This document shows, one piece after another, positions 1 through 5,719 of a stretch of DNA of 11,509 nucleotides. The DNA is from DAIOFH01 sp036745875. Lineage in GTDB: Bacteria; Planctomycetota; SZUA-567. The position numbers were made by a program, and so were the translations under genes. Under the pieces are notes generated by a model. The model was not told the origin of the DNA. It worked only from the letters and a program-made list of their open reading frames with translations, and did no database searches. How positions within the stretch are numbered: the first letter of the stretch is position 1; every line of letters begins with the position of its first letter. The stretch is taken from assembly GCA_036745875.1 (NCBI GenBank), contig DAIOFH010000126.1:1-11509 (forward strand). Direction: 5' to 3'.

Positions 1-1172
1 AGCTTTGCCACCTCTTTGACTTCATCATCCATCCCAAGGTGCGTATAAATATTCGCCGTCAACGCCGGGTTGGAATGACGCATGAGTTTTTGTGCCATGA
101 CCAGCGGGACGCCTGCCTTCGCCAACATTGTTCCATAGGTATGACGGAAAGCGTGGAAGTCGCCTTTCCGGCCGAAATCGTCGACAGGCTCGATGTTGGC
201 GACCTTCATATCCCGGCGCAGCATTTTGGCGCCCTTGCCCTTCCACATTCCCGTGAACGCCTGATCCGAGGGCGCATGCAGGGCCATAAAGCGTTTCAGA
301 TCCGTCGATATGTCGGGAGGCACGGGAAGCTTTTTCATTTTCTCGTTTTTGGCACTGCCGGCCAATATGGTCACGGTGTTGGTGTCAAAATCGAAGCTGG
401 CTTTCGTCAAACTCCGCAACTCCTTCCAACGCAACCCGGTGGAGAACGCGGTTCTATAGAGCAAAGACCTTGCTTCCCCCGTCATACTATGAAACGTTTT
501 GCCGTTCTTGGCGACCGCGAGGAGACGCGACAACTCGTCCAATGAATAATCCCTGCGTGTGATGCGCCTGTCCTTGTCGGCATTCCATTTTTTCAGATAG
601 CTCACAGGGTTTTCGACTAACCGTTTCGCCTCTTTGAGCCAATTGCAAAAGTTTTTCAAAGCGGCCAGATACATGTTCGCGGTTTCAAGAGACATCCCGG
701 TATTTTTGGCATTCAAACGCCAAGCATCGAAGTCCGATGCTGAAATGTCGGCAAGTTGCCGCCATTCGCACGCTTTGGTCAAGCGGATGATTTTGGCCGT
801 GGTCTCGGCAACATACCCTTTCGAGTCGTCCTTCGCTTCCAAATGCGCCCTCCAATCCTCGACGTGTTCGGTTAGCGATTTCCCCGAAGCGGCCCTAGCG
901 GCGTCAATAATTCCCCACTCTCCGAGTTTTTGCCGAATCTTATCCGAGGAGGATTCAAGAAATCGTGCCGTTTCGGCATCGGGGCCGCAACTTGTAATAC
1001 GCAAGGCGACAAGCCGATTCAAGTTCCGTTCAAGCTCCAGCGAGGCGGCTTTGTCATTGAAGCCGGTGATGCGTCGAACGGTATTCGAATGATCGCTGAA
1101 CTCAATCGTCCACTTTTTTTGAATCCGCGCGTTTCCATCCGTATCCTTGGATTTTTTATGGAATATGCTCAT
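1..1172 (-). CDS. Tyrosine recombinase (integrase), C-terminus cut by window edge
   Basis: Catalyses site-specific integration and excision of the element through a covalent 3'-phosphotyrosine intermediate. Reading from the ATG at 1172 gives 390 codons with no stop before the window edge. The N-terminal part (about residues 1-90) is an arm- or adaptor-like region ending in a stretch of the type 'RQKLGEWGIID', which I recall from planctomycete-type integrases. Residues about 100-195 fit a core-binding SAM-like domain. The catalytic domain follows with all expected residues: R248 (TGLRWKEL), a beta-hairpin lysine (K275 to K280), H340-x-x-R343 (HAFRHT), H366 (MRHSNP) and the nucleophile Y376 (NIYTH). 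Probably only a short tail is missing. The start overlaps the stop of the upstream ribbon-helix-helix-like gene as ATGA, so translation is likely coupled. An attachment site would be expected beyond the left edge and is not visible. Confidence 0.95.
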   Translation of the reverse strand, partial: MSIFHKKSKDTDGNARIQKKWTIEFSDHSNTVRRITGFNDKAASLELERNLNRLVALRITSCGPDAETARFLESSSDKIRQKLGEWGIIDAARAASGKSLTEHVEDWRAHLEAKDDSKGYVAETTAKIIRLTKACEWRQLADISASDFDAWRLNAKNTGMSLETANMYLAALKNFCNWLKEAKRLVENPVSYLKKWNADKDRRITRRDYSLDELSRLLAVAKNGKTFHSMTGEARSLLYRTAFSTGLRWKELRSLTKASFDFDTNTVTILAGSAKNEKMKKLPVPPDISTDLKRFMALHAPSDQAFTGMWKGKGAKMLRRDMKVANIEPVDDFGRKGDFHAFRHTYGTMLAKAGVPLVMAQKLMRHSNPALTANIYTHLGMDDEVKEVAK

Positions 1173-1390
1173 GACTTTTTCCTTTTTGCCTTTTGAATTG
1201 CCTCTCGATGATCATGCAGAATATACTGGCGCAACGTCATACCCCGCGCCGTCGCCAAATCCGTCCAGATGTTGATTTCCTCTTGGGAAACTCGTAGGGT
1301 GAGCGTAAGGTTTTTCGCCTTACCCTGTGGCATGGGCGGCCGGCCTAAAACAATGGGCGATTTGCGAGGCGTTGCTTTAGCTTTCTGCAT
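1169..1390 (-). CDS. Small ribbon-helix-helix-like protein upstream of integrase
   Basis: Encodes 73 residues. A basic, proline-containing N-terminus (1-26) is followed by a segment of strand-helix-helix pattern: 'NLTLTLRVSQEE' as the putative DNA-contacting strand, then 'INIWTDLATARG' and 'MTLRQYILHDHRE' as two helices. The tail is very basic. This pattern suits a CopG/Arc-like repressor or accessory DNA-binding protein, but the match is by pattern only. It stops with the ATGA that starts the integrase gene, so it probably helps control integrase level or takes part in excision. No Shine-Dalgarno sequence precedes the ATG. A good promoter lies so close that the mRNA may be leaderless (see 1397-1425). 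Confidence 0.75.
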   Translation of the reverse strand: MQKAKATPRKSPIVLGRPPMPQGKAKNLTLTLRVSQEEINIWTDLATARGMTLRQYILHDHREAIQKAKRKKS

Positions 1391-1396
1391 TTCTAA

Positions 1397-1425
1397 ATTA
1401 TAATTTCCGTGTCACACAAAAGCAA
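1397..1425 (-). promoter_or_regulatory. Sigma70-like promoter, possibly leaderless, for the RHH-integrase pair
   Basis: On the minus strand, TTGCTT (1425-1420) and a perfect TATAAT (1402-1397) are separated by exactly 17 bp. Only six bases lie between the -10 box and the ATG at 1390, so transcription would start at or next to the start codon. The gap between flanking genes (1391-1435) is just long enough to hold this promoter. It would let the RHH and integrase genes be expressed apart from the upstream genes. Inferred from sequence only; the -35 match is partial. Confidence 0.55.
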
Positions 1426-1435
1426 GAGCGAAAAA

Positions 1436-1666
1436 TCACCTCCCCCGCTTCATTTTTTCCCATGCCTCTTTTGTCGGGCAGCCAGATTCGATCCAGCGTT
1501 CAAGCTCTTCCCGACGCCATCGAAGCGCACCTCCTATCTTCACGGGATCGGGGATGCGACCCCGCGCCCGCGCCTTATACCACGCTGATTTGCTCAAGTT
1601 ACACAATATCCAGGCTTGTTCCGCCGTCAGTAGCCACGAGTCAGCATTATGTTCACCGTCTTTCAT
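1436..1666 (-). CDS. AlpA/excisionase-like helix-turn-helix protein
   Basis: A 76-residue protein that is nearly all one MerR-like winged-helix domain of the AlpA/excisionase (HTH_17) type. 'LLTAEQAWILCNLSKSAWYKARARG' forms the helix-turn-helix (about residues 12-36). 'IPDPVKIGGALRWRREELERWIESGCP' forms the wing and closing helix (38-64). Family members act as excisionases (recombination directionality factors) or as activators of integrase genes. Being two genes upstream of the integrase fits that. A GGAGG Shine-Dalgarno lies 9 nt before the ATG at 1666. The 68-bp gap upstream (1667-1734) holds nothing else I recognise. The fold assignment is strong; the exact role is inferred. Confidence 0.8.
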   Translation of the reverse strand: MKDGEHNADSWLLTAEQAWILCNLSKSAWYKARARGRIPDPVKIGGALRWRREELERWIESGCPTKEAWEKMKRGR

Positions 1667-1734
1667 CGCATTGTACCTCCGCTTTCAGCCGATCACGGCA
1701 TTCGCCGCTACGGCTTTTGAAATGCAATCATTGA

Positions 1735-2244
1735 CTATTTGCCCGCCTCATTTCGCATTTGTTGTTCGCGCGGTGGGCAACCCGCCTCAACCCACTCCTC
1801 AATCACCTGAAAACTCCATCGCAAAGTTCGTCCGTTCTTGATCGGCTTGGGCATCAATCCCTGGTCGTTCAGCTTGTAGACCATCGATCTGCTCACGGAA
1901 CAAAGGTGCGCGACGATTTTGCTGTCGATCAGGACATCATCGGGATACTGACTTCTCGCCTGGGCCTTGCCGGTGAACCGAAGCAGATCGGCTCGCCGCC
2001 ATGTGCGTAGCGTCCCGACCGTGACCGGAGGCGCGCACTGGTTTTTCCGCATGAATTTGTAGAAGTGCGACACGCTCACGCCCAGCATCTTCGCGCCCTG
2101 ATTGGCGTCCACCAGAAGCGGGATGATTTTCCCGTCCGCTCCGGCGAAATCCTCTGTGGCGGCGTCTACTCGATTTTTCCCGCCTTGCCCTTCCGTCTTT
2201 CCAGTTCCAGGACAACCGACTGTCCGCTCAATTTTCCTAGCCAT
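1735..2244 (-). CDS. Protein with two tandem AlpA-like helix-turn-helix domains
   Basis: Encodes 169 residues. The first about 40 look disordered and glycine/charge rich. Domain 1 (about 43-90) reads 'LLVDANQGAKMLGVSVSHFYKF…VGTLRTWRRADLLRF'. Domain 2 (about 103-160) reads 'VLIDSKIVAHLCSVSRSMVYKL…NGRTLRWSFQVIEEWVEAGCP'. Each has the recognition-helix and wing pattern of excisionase/AlpA proteins, and domain 2 shares the 'LRW…EWI/VE.GCP' ending of the neighbouring 76-aa protein. Two linked winged-helix units could bind paired or repeated sites. The gene starts inside the end of the replication-like gene (79-bp overlap), with AAAGGA upstream of the ATG at 2244. The disordered N-terminus coincides with the overlap, so the true start could be later. 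Likely a regulator or excision factor; the function is not proven. Confidence 0.8.
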   Translation of the reverse strand: MARKIERTVGCPGTGKTEGQGGKNRVDAATEDFAGADGKIIPLLVDANQGAKMLGVSVSHFYKFMRKNQCAPPVTVGTLRTWRRADLLRFTGKAQARSQYPDDVLIDSKIVAHLCSVSRSMVYKLNDQGLMPKPIKNGRTLRWSFQVIEEWVEAGCPPREQQMRNEAGK

Positions 2245-3323
2245 TTTGGTCGTTTTCCTTTCTTCGCCTTATCGTGATCCATCATGATTTCGAGAAACAA
2301 CGACCGCGCCGCCTCGGTGTGGTGGTGTCGCCGTTTGTTTCTGCCGGGCAAAAGTCCGGCCATCGTCATGCCGACCGGATCGGCGTCCTCGTCGAGAAGG
2401 GTGGTTCCGTTGCGGGTGCGGTAGACGGCGTGAATTTTGTCGAGGTAGAGCATCATCCAGGCTGCGGGCGATGCTTTGCTTCGATGCACTCGTTCATAAA
2501 ACGCTTCCAGCGACAGAATGCCGTGGGCCACCAGAAGCGGCAAGAAGGCTTCGAAAACATCCTTGTGGGATAGTCCGTCCCCCGTCAGTTGTGATTGAGT
2601 GACGGGGTAGCCCGGTTCCCACGAACCCTCTTTTAAAATTTCAGAAAAAGCCCGTGGTTTACCGCTTGAGGTAGGTGGCGACGATCCCCCCATGCCCCTC
2701 ATTGGGCTTCTTTTTTCCTGTGTTTCAGGGGTTAATGGGTTAAGGGTTACTTTTTCTTTTACTTTTTGGGTTATTGGGTTAAGGGCTTGGGGCTTAGGGC
2801 TTGGGGTTACGGGTAGGTCGGATTGGTTCCCGGAGCTTCCCGGTTTATTCCCGCCAACTTCCCGATCGCTTCCCAACAACTTCCCATGAGCGCCGTCCGG
2901 GTGCGGCAGATCGGGAACTCCCTCCGTTTCGCGCCCATAGACTCGGTTGTGCTTCTGGTAAATGGCGACCAGAAGAGGCCGGTTGTGGGAACTGTAGCGA
3001 GCCACGAGCAGATCGCCCGTATAGTCCAGCCAATCATGAATCAGCCAGCCATCGAGCCATCTGTCCCGGCGAAACACTTCCAAAAACCTCGTCGTATCTC
3101 CCGGGATTTCCGCAAGGGACTCAAAAAAACGTAACGATGATTCATCGTCGCCACGCCACAAATCTCCATCCTCCGCGAACTCAAGCGCCCCTAACCACAT
3201 GCTGATCAGGTGCCCTATGACGTAAACCTTTGGAATATCCAGAGATTTCGCGCTAGACACCACCTTGGGGTGATGCCGGAGATCGGCGCTGATTCTCGCA
3301 TACAACTTCCGCCTTGCCGCCAT
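2166..3323 (-). CDS. Putative replication initiator (phage replisome-organizer-like)
   Basis: Encodes 385 residues. The N-terminal domain (1-130) is rich in conserved-looking aromatic and charged residues ('KLYARISADLRHHPKV', 'LISMWLGALEFAEDGDLWRG', 'WLDGWLIHDWLDYTGDLLVARY') and resembles the winged-helix start of phage or ICE replisome-organizer proteins. A Pro/Ser/Gly-rich linker (about 131-225) follows. A helical second domain (about 250-300, 'LSHKDVFEAFLPLLVAHGIL…AWMMLYLDKIHAVYRTRNG') follows that, then a very basic C-terminus. The linker is encoded by DNA that itself carries iteron-like and G-rich repeats, as in lambda O-type initiators. The ATG at 3323 has AAGGA about 8 nt upstream and is the first gene of the leftward unit. 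The family assignment is by resemblance; another DNA-binding role is possible. Confidence 0.6.
   Translation of the reverse strand: MAARRKLYARISADLRHHPKVVSSAKSLDIPKVYVIGHLISMWLGALEFAEDGDLWRGDDESSLRFFESLAEIPGDTTRFLEVFRRDRWLDGWLIHDWLDYTGDLLVARYSSHNRPLLVAIYQKHNRVYGRETEGVPDLPHPDGAHGKLLGSDREVGGNKPGSSGNQSDLPVTPSPKPQALNPITQKVKEKVTLNPLTPETQEKRSPMRGMGGSSPPTSSGKPRAFSEILKEGSWEPGYPVTQSQLTGDGLSHKDVFEAFLPLLVAHGILSLEAFYERVHRSKASPAAWMMLYLDKIHAVYRTRNGTTLLDEDADPVGMTMAGLLPGRNKRRHHHTEAARSLFLEIMMDHDKAKKGKRPKWLGKLSGQSVVLELERRKGKAGKIE
2728..2813. repeat. G-rich TTAGGG-like repeat block with T-rich tracts
   Basis: The plus strand carries about nine runs of three or four G separated by 3-5 nt (GGGTTA, GGGCTT and variants). 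An imperfect 18-bp unit occurs at 2729-2746 and 2768-2785 with one mismatch. Between the copies, TTACTTTTT occurs twice (2747-2755 and 2759-2767). The block lies in the linker-coding part of the replication-like gene, where the minus strand encodes the repeated motif LNP(I/L)T. The plus strand could form G-quadruplexes, and the T-rich part could unwind easily. A role in replication is inferred from its position beside the TTCCC repeats. Confidence 0.7.
2827..2885. repeat. Six helically phased TTCCC repeats, candidate origin iterons
   Basis: TTCCC occurs on the plus strand at 2827, 2837, 2848, 2859, 2870 and 2881, that is with spacings of 10, 11, 11, 11 and 11 bp. Several copies share extra bases (AACTTCCC twice, GCTTCCC twice). 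The 11-bp period is not a multiple of three, so the copies fall in different reading frames of the replication-like gene and encode different residues. The repetition is therefore at the DNA level and not a protein repeat. Spacing of about one helical turn places all copies on one face of the duplex, as expected for cooperative binding by an initiator. Confidence 0.6.
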
Positions 3324-3380
3324 TTCCTCAATCCTTCATCGCCACTTCCGCTCACCCACGCTCACAAATCGTAATTTTTT

Positions 3381-3417
3381 ATAGCATTTAATGCATTTTA
3401 TATAAATTAAATGCTAT
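3381..3417. repeat. Perfect 12-bp inverted repeat, operator-like
   Basis: ATAGCATTTAAT (3381-3392) is matched by its exact reverse complement at 3406-3417 with a 13-bp spacer. A further GCATTTTAT copy (3393-3401, one mismatch to GCATTTAAT) follows the left arm directly. This gives three related 9-bp sites, two in direct and one in inverted orientation. Lying about 60-95 bp upstream of the replication-like start codon, they suit binding by a dimeric repressor or by the tandem HTH protein. AT-rich cruciform formation is the alternative. Confidence 0.6.
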
Positions 3418-3498
3418 TTATAATTCACTTGTTTTCTTATTCCTTTGTTCATGCGGTGTTGCGTTTAATAAAAATGTGAGGAAAGCTCTTAGCACATC

Positions 3499-3512
3499 AA
3501 TATCAAGATATT
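3499..3512. repeat. 14-bp palindrome, possible operator
   Basis: AATATC and GATATT are perfect inverted copies around a central AA. The site lies in the middle of the divergent control region. Short AT-rich palindromes can arise by chance, so the regulatory reading is only suggestive. Confidence 0.35.
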
Positions 3513-3516
3513 ATGG

Positions 3517-3546
3517 AATAATTAAAATCGCACAAAATAATTAAAA
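3517..3546. repeat. 11-bp direct repeat (AATAATTAAAA), 19-bp period
   Basis: AATAATTAAAA occurs at 3517-3527 and again at 3536-3546, with partly matching flanks. The copies lie upstream of the TATAAT at 3586 and could bind a regulator of the trb operon. Confidence 0.4.
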
Positions 3547-3661
3547 CCCGACATTCTGCTATCATGATGATACATATAAATCTCGTATAATCTTGATTGT
3601 ATGCCATTTTAAATAATATTTGCCTCCATTAAACCAGATTTTCAAATACTCAAAATCGACA

Positions 3662-4792
3662 ATGGATGCAGATATGAACCTGAGCAATGAACCGCAATAT
3701 TATGCGAATACACGTCAACATATTGGCACTGATGGAATTAGTGACGCCCAGGAAGCCTCTGAATACTTCATCGAGATCAGGGGCCGCGAGGGAAGTAAAA
3801 CAACATTCATGAAGCAGGTTGCGTTCCTTGAGGACGTGACCGACGCAGAGGAAAAGAAACTCGAAGGCATTGCCAAGCGCCTTCCGGCCATAGCTTTCGA
3901 CGCGCTCTTCGAACCCGGAACCATCGAATTGATGCTGAACCCGGACGGCTGGATTTGGCGGGAAAAGCTCGGCGAGAAAATGCGGCGCATCTGCCGCATG
4001 CGCGAAGTCGAAGCGGAGGAGTTTATCCGCAAGATCGCCGGGTATCACAAGACGACCATCACTTGGAAAAACCCGAGGCTGGAAGGCGTCTTGCCGCTGG
4101 ACGATTCCCGTTTTACCGGGCAGATACCGCCGGTTGTCGATCATCCAGCCTTCACTATCCGCCGTCGAGCCGCCCAGGTGTTCACCTTGGAGCAATATGT
4201 CGACGACGGCATCTTGACCGTGCCGCAGTGCGACAATCTGCGCCGGGCCATTGCCGACCGCCTAAACATCGTCGTGCTTGGCGGCACCGGCTCCGGCAAA
4301 ACGACGCTTGGCAATACCGTCCTGCAAGAGATCGTTTCGCACGATCCGGACACCCGCATCATCATCATCGAGGACACTCCCGAATTGAATTGCACAGCGG
4401 AAAACAAGGTCAACTTCCAAACCACCAGCACCTGCACCATGACCGACCTCATCAAGACAACGCTTCGCATGCGCCCCGACCGGATCGTCGTCGGCGAGGT
4501 GCGCGGTCGCGAGGCGTTCGATCTTATGCAGGCATGGAACACCGGGCATGGCGGGTCTTTTGTGACGCTTCACGCCAACGACTGCGCTTCTGGTCTTCGG
4601 CGTTTGAAATCCCTAATCAGTCAACATCCCTTCGCACCGCGCGACATCGAGCCGGATATAGCGTTGGCCGTCAATGTGATGGTCAACATCGTCAGATCCG
4701 GGACAGGAAGGAGGGTTCGCGAAATTGTCGCGGTCAAGGAGTTCGACCCCAACCACCGGCAAAACAACGGCTACTACCTGGAGGCGATGTAG
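3662..4792 (+). CDS. trbB: Conjugal transfer ATPase TrbB (VirB11 family)
   Basis: A hexameric secretion ATPase at the inner-membrane base of the mating channel, powering pilus assembly and substrate transfer. From the ATG at 3662 the protein has 376 residues. It shows an N-terminal domain, Walker A GGTGSGKTT (about residues 207-215), an Asp box 'IIIIEDTPEL' and a Walker B/His-box block 'RPDRIVVGEVRGREAFDL…GGSFVTLHAN'. All are hallmarks of TrbB/VirB11. The frame is open back to a TTG at 3620, and another ATG lies at 3674. None has a clear Shine-Dalgarno, so the start is uncertain; 3662 is chosen as the first ATG. It is the first gene of the rightward operon, downstream of the AT-rich control region. 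The N-terminal 40 or so residues are unlike the rest and may be element-specific. Confidence 0.93.
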   Translation: MDADMNLSNEPQYYANTRQHIGTDGISDAQEASEYFIEIRGREGSKTTFMKQVAFLEDVTDAEEKKLEGIAKRLPAIAFDALFEPGTIELMLNPDGWIWREKLGEKMRRICRMREVEAEEFIRKIAGYHKTTITWKNPRLEGVLPLDDSRFTGQIPPVVDHPAFTIRRRAAQVFTLEQYVDDGILTVPQCDNLRRAIADRLNIVVLGGTGSGKTTLGNTVLQEIVSHDPDTRIIIIEDTPELNCTAENKVNFQTTSTCTMTDLIKTTLRMRPDRIVVGEVRGREAFDLMQAWNTGHGGSFVTLHANDCASGLRRLKSLISQHPFAPRDIEPDIALAVNVMVNIVRSGTGRRVREIVAVKEFDPNHRQNNGYYLEAM

Positions 4793-5019
4793 GAGGCGTG
4801 GAGCGTAAAACGGCTGCATCTCTATGGCAGTTGTTTTGGTTGGGAGAACGAAATTGTGCCGCTGTCTGGCGGCGTCGTTCTTTCGTGTCTGCGTGTGGTT
4901 CGCTTTCCCCTTTCAGGCGGGCCACGCGCGGTTTTTTTTGCCGTATCGGCCAAACAGCATTCCCGCATAGCGGTGGGAGAAGAAGCGTCATGCGGGGCTG
5001 ATTTCCACAGGAGGAGTGC
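4793..5019 (+). other. 227-bp trbB-trbC gap
   Basis: The only sizeable gap in an otherwise tightly packed operon. It contains small hairpins (GCCGC/GCGGC at 4858-4873 and GCCG/CGGC at 4940-4950), a run of eight T (4932-4939) without a convincing stem before it, and a strong AGGAGG at 5009-5014 serving trbC. A GTG-initiated frame of 67 codons (4798-5001) exists, but it is rich in Arg, Ser, Cys and Trp and is unlikely to be a gene. It might be an untranslated leader controlling the level of pilin relative to TrbB. Confidence 0.4.
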
Positions 5020-5373
5020 ATGTTGAAAAAGTATCTCGCGGTTGTTTTACTCGTGTTTGTCGTGTGTCTTGGCCTGGCCCCCGACGCCTTCGCTGGCGCG
5101 GGAACTGGCGGTAACCTCCCGTATGAAAGCTGGTTAGAGAGTATTAGAAATTCAGCGACCGGCCCGGTCGCTTACGCATTTGGTCTCATCGGCATCGTCG
5201 TCGCCGGCGGCGGACTTATCTTCGGCTCCGATCTCAATGGCTTCTTTCGAAGCATCCTGGTCGTGATTCTGGTGATGGCTCTTCTGGTCACGGCAAATAC
5301 CCTCATGGTCGATTTGTTCGGCACGAGCGCGGAAATCGCCTGTGCGCCTGTCGTTTATGGATGTTCGGCATGA
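5020..5373 (+). CDS. trbC: Conjugative pilin TrbC (VirB2-like)
   Basis: The major pilus subunit precursor, 117 residues. A signal peptide spans residues 1-25 (LKK, a hydrophobic stretch, then cleavage after AFA). Two membrane segments follow (about 49-69 and 78-98), joined by the short polar loop 'FGSDLNGFFRS'. This two-helix layout is diagnostic of TrbC/VirB2. The start has an ideal AGGAGG five nt upstream, the strongest ribosome site in the window, consistent with pilin being needed in excess. Two cysteines near the C-terminus (C108 and C115) are noteworthy. Whether this pilin is cyclised, as RP4 TrbC is, cannot be read from the sequence. The stop overlaps the trbD start (ATGA). Confidence 0.9.
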   Translation: MLKKYLAVVLLVFVVCLGLAPDAFAGAGTGGNLPYESWLESIRNSATGPVAYAFGLIGIVVAGGGLIFGSDLNGFFRSILVVILVMALLVTANTLMVDLFGTSAEIACAPVVYGCSA

Positions 5374-5708
5374 ATGACGAGCCGCTTGAGAGCGTCGTCA
5401 TTCATCGGGCGCTGACGCGAAGCAACCTGTTTCTCGGAGGCGACCGCGAGTTGGTGATGTTCGCCGGACTCCTCGCCGGAACCATGATTTTTTACGCCTG
5501 GGACATGCGTTCCGCCGTCGTCGGCGCGGTGTTCTGGTTTTTCTCGGTGTATATGTTTCGACTCATGGCGAAGCACGATCCAAAGCTCCGTTTCGTCTAC
5601 ATGCGTCACCGCGTCTACAAACCCTATTACCCGCCCATGTCAACGCCCTGGCGCGACAACACCGAAAGCCAAGGAAAGCAGTATCGCGATCCCTGGCGCA
5701 TCACTTGA
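5370..5708 (+). CDS. trbD: Conjugal transfer protein TrbD (VirB3-like)
   Basis: A small inner-membrane protein that works with the pilin and the TrbE ATPase in pilus assembly. It has 112 residues from the ATG at 5370, chosen because it overlaps the trbC stop as ATGA; an in-frame ATG at 5361 is the alternative. The N-terminal 'VVIHRALTRSNLFLGGDREL' is the characteristic TrbD/VirB3 signature. A hydrophobic hairpin (about residues 29-43 and 48-65) follows, then 'MAKHDPKLRFVYMRHRVYKPYYPP'. The C-terminal tail is polar. trbE begins 11 nt after its stop. Confidence 0.92.
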   Translation: MNDEPLESVVIHRALTRSNLFLGGDRELVMFAGLLAGTMIFYAWDMRSAVVGAVFWFFSVYMFRLMAKHDPKLRFVYMRHRVYKPYYPPMSTPWRDNTESQGKQYRDPWRIT

Positions 5709-5719
5709 GGATTACCTTC

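Larger units (their letters stand above)
3324..3661. promoter_or_regulatory. AT-rich divergent control region between leftward and trb operons
   Basis: About 340 bp without a convincing gene, markedly richer in A/T than the flanking coding DNA. The two operons diverge from it, so both main promoters should be here. TATAAT occurs on the plus strand at 3419-3424 and 3586-3591. The second could serve trbB with a leader of about 60 nt, but neither has a good -35 box, and such hexamers are expected by chance in AT-rich DNA. The region holds one inverted repeat, one palindrome and one direct repeat, listed separately. An origin of transfer cannot be excluded, but no nic-site sequence was recognised. 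Confidence 0.65.

Noticed and set aside
39..1196. Several plus-strand open frames over the left end
   Set aside because: They lie antisense to the integrase, whose catalytic residues are all in the minus frame.
2194..2217. Walker A-like GCPGTGKT in the N-terminus of the double-HTH protein
   Set aside because: It lies in the overlap with another gene, in a disordered-looking segment with no other ATPase motif, so it is most likely chance.
2729..2885. CRISPR array or true telomeric repeat
   Set aside because: Units are 5-18 bp, imperfect and inside an intact coding frame, with no spacer structure and no DNA end.
3620..3661. TTG at 3620 as the start of trbB
   Set aside because: No ribosome site, and the added 14 residues are encoded by AT-rich intergenic-like DNA; the ATG at 3662 is preferred, without certainty.
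4920..4950. T-run after a GC-rich stretch as an intrinsic terminator
   Set aside because: No stable stem immediately precedes the eight T; the small hairpin lies after the run and the operon continues.
3955..5001. Long plus-strand open frame (348 codons) overlapping trbB
   Set aside because: It is a shadow of trbB in another frame, rich in Arg/His/Ser, with no family motif; the trbB frame carries all VirB11 motifs.
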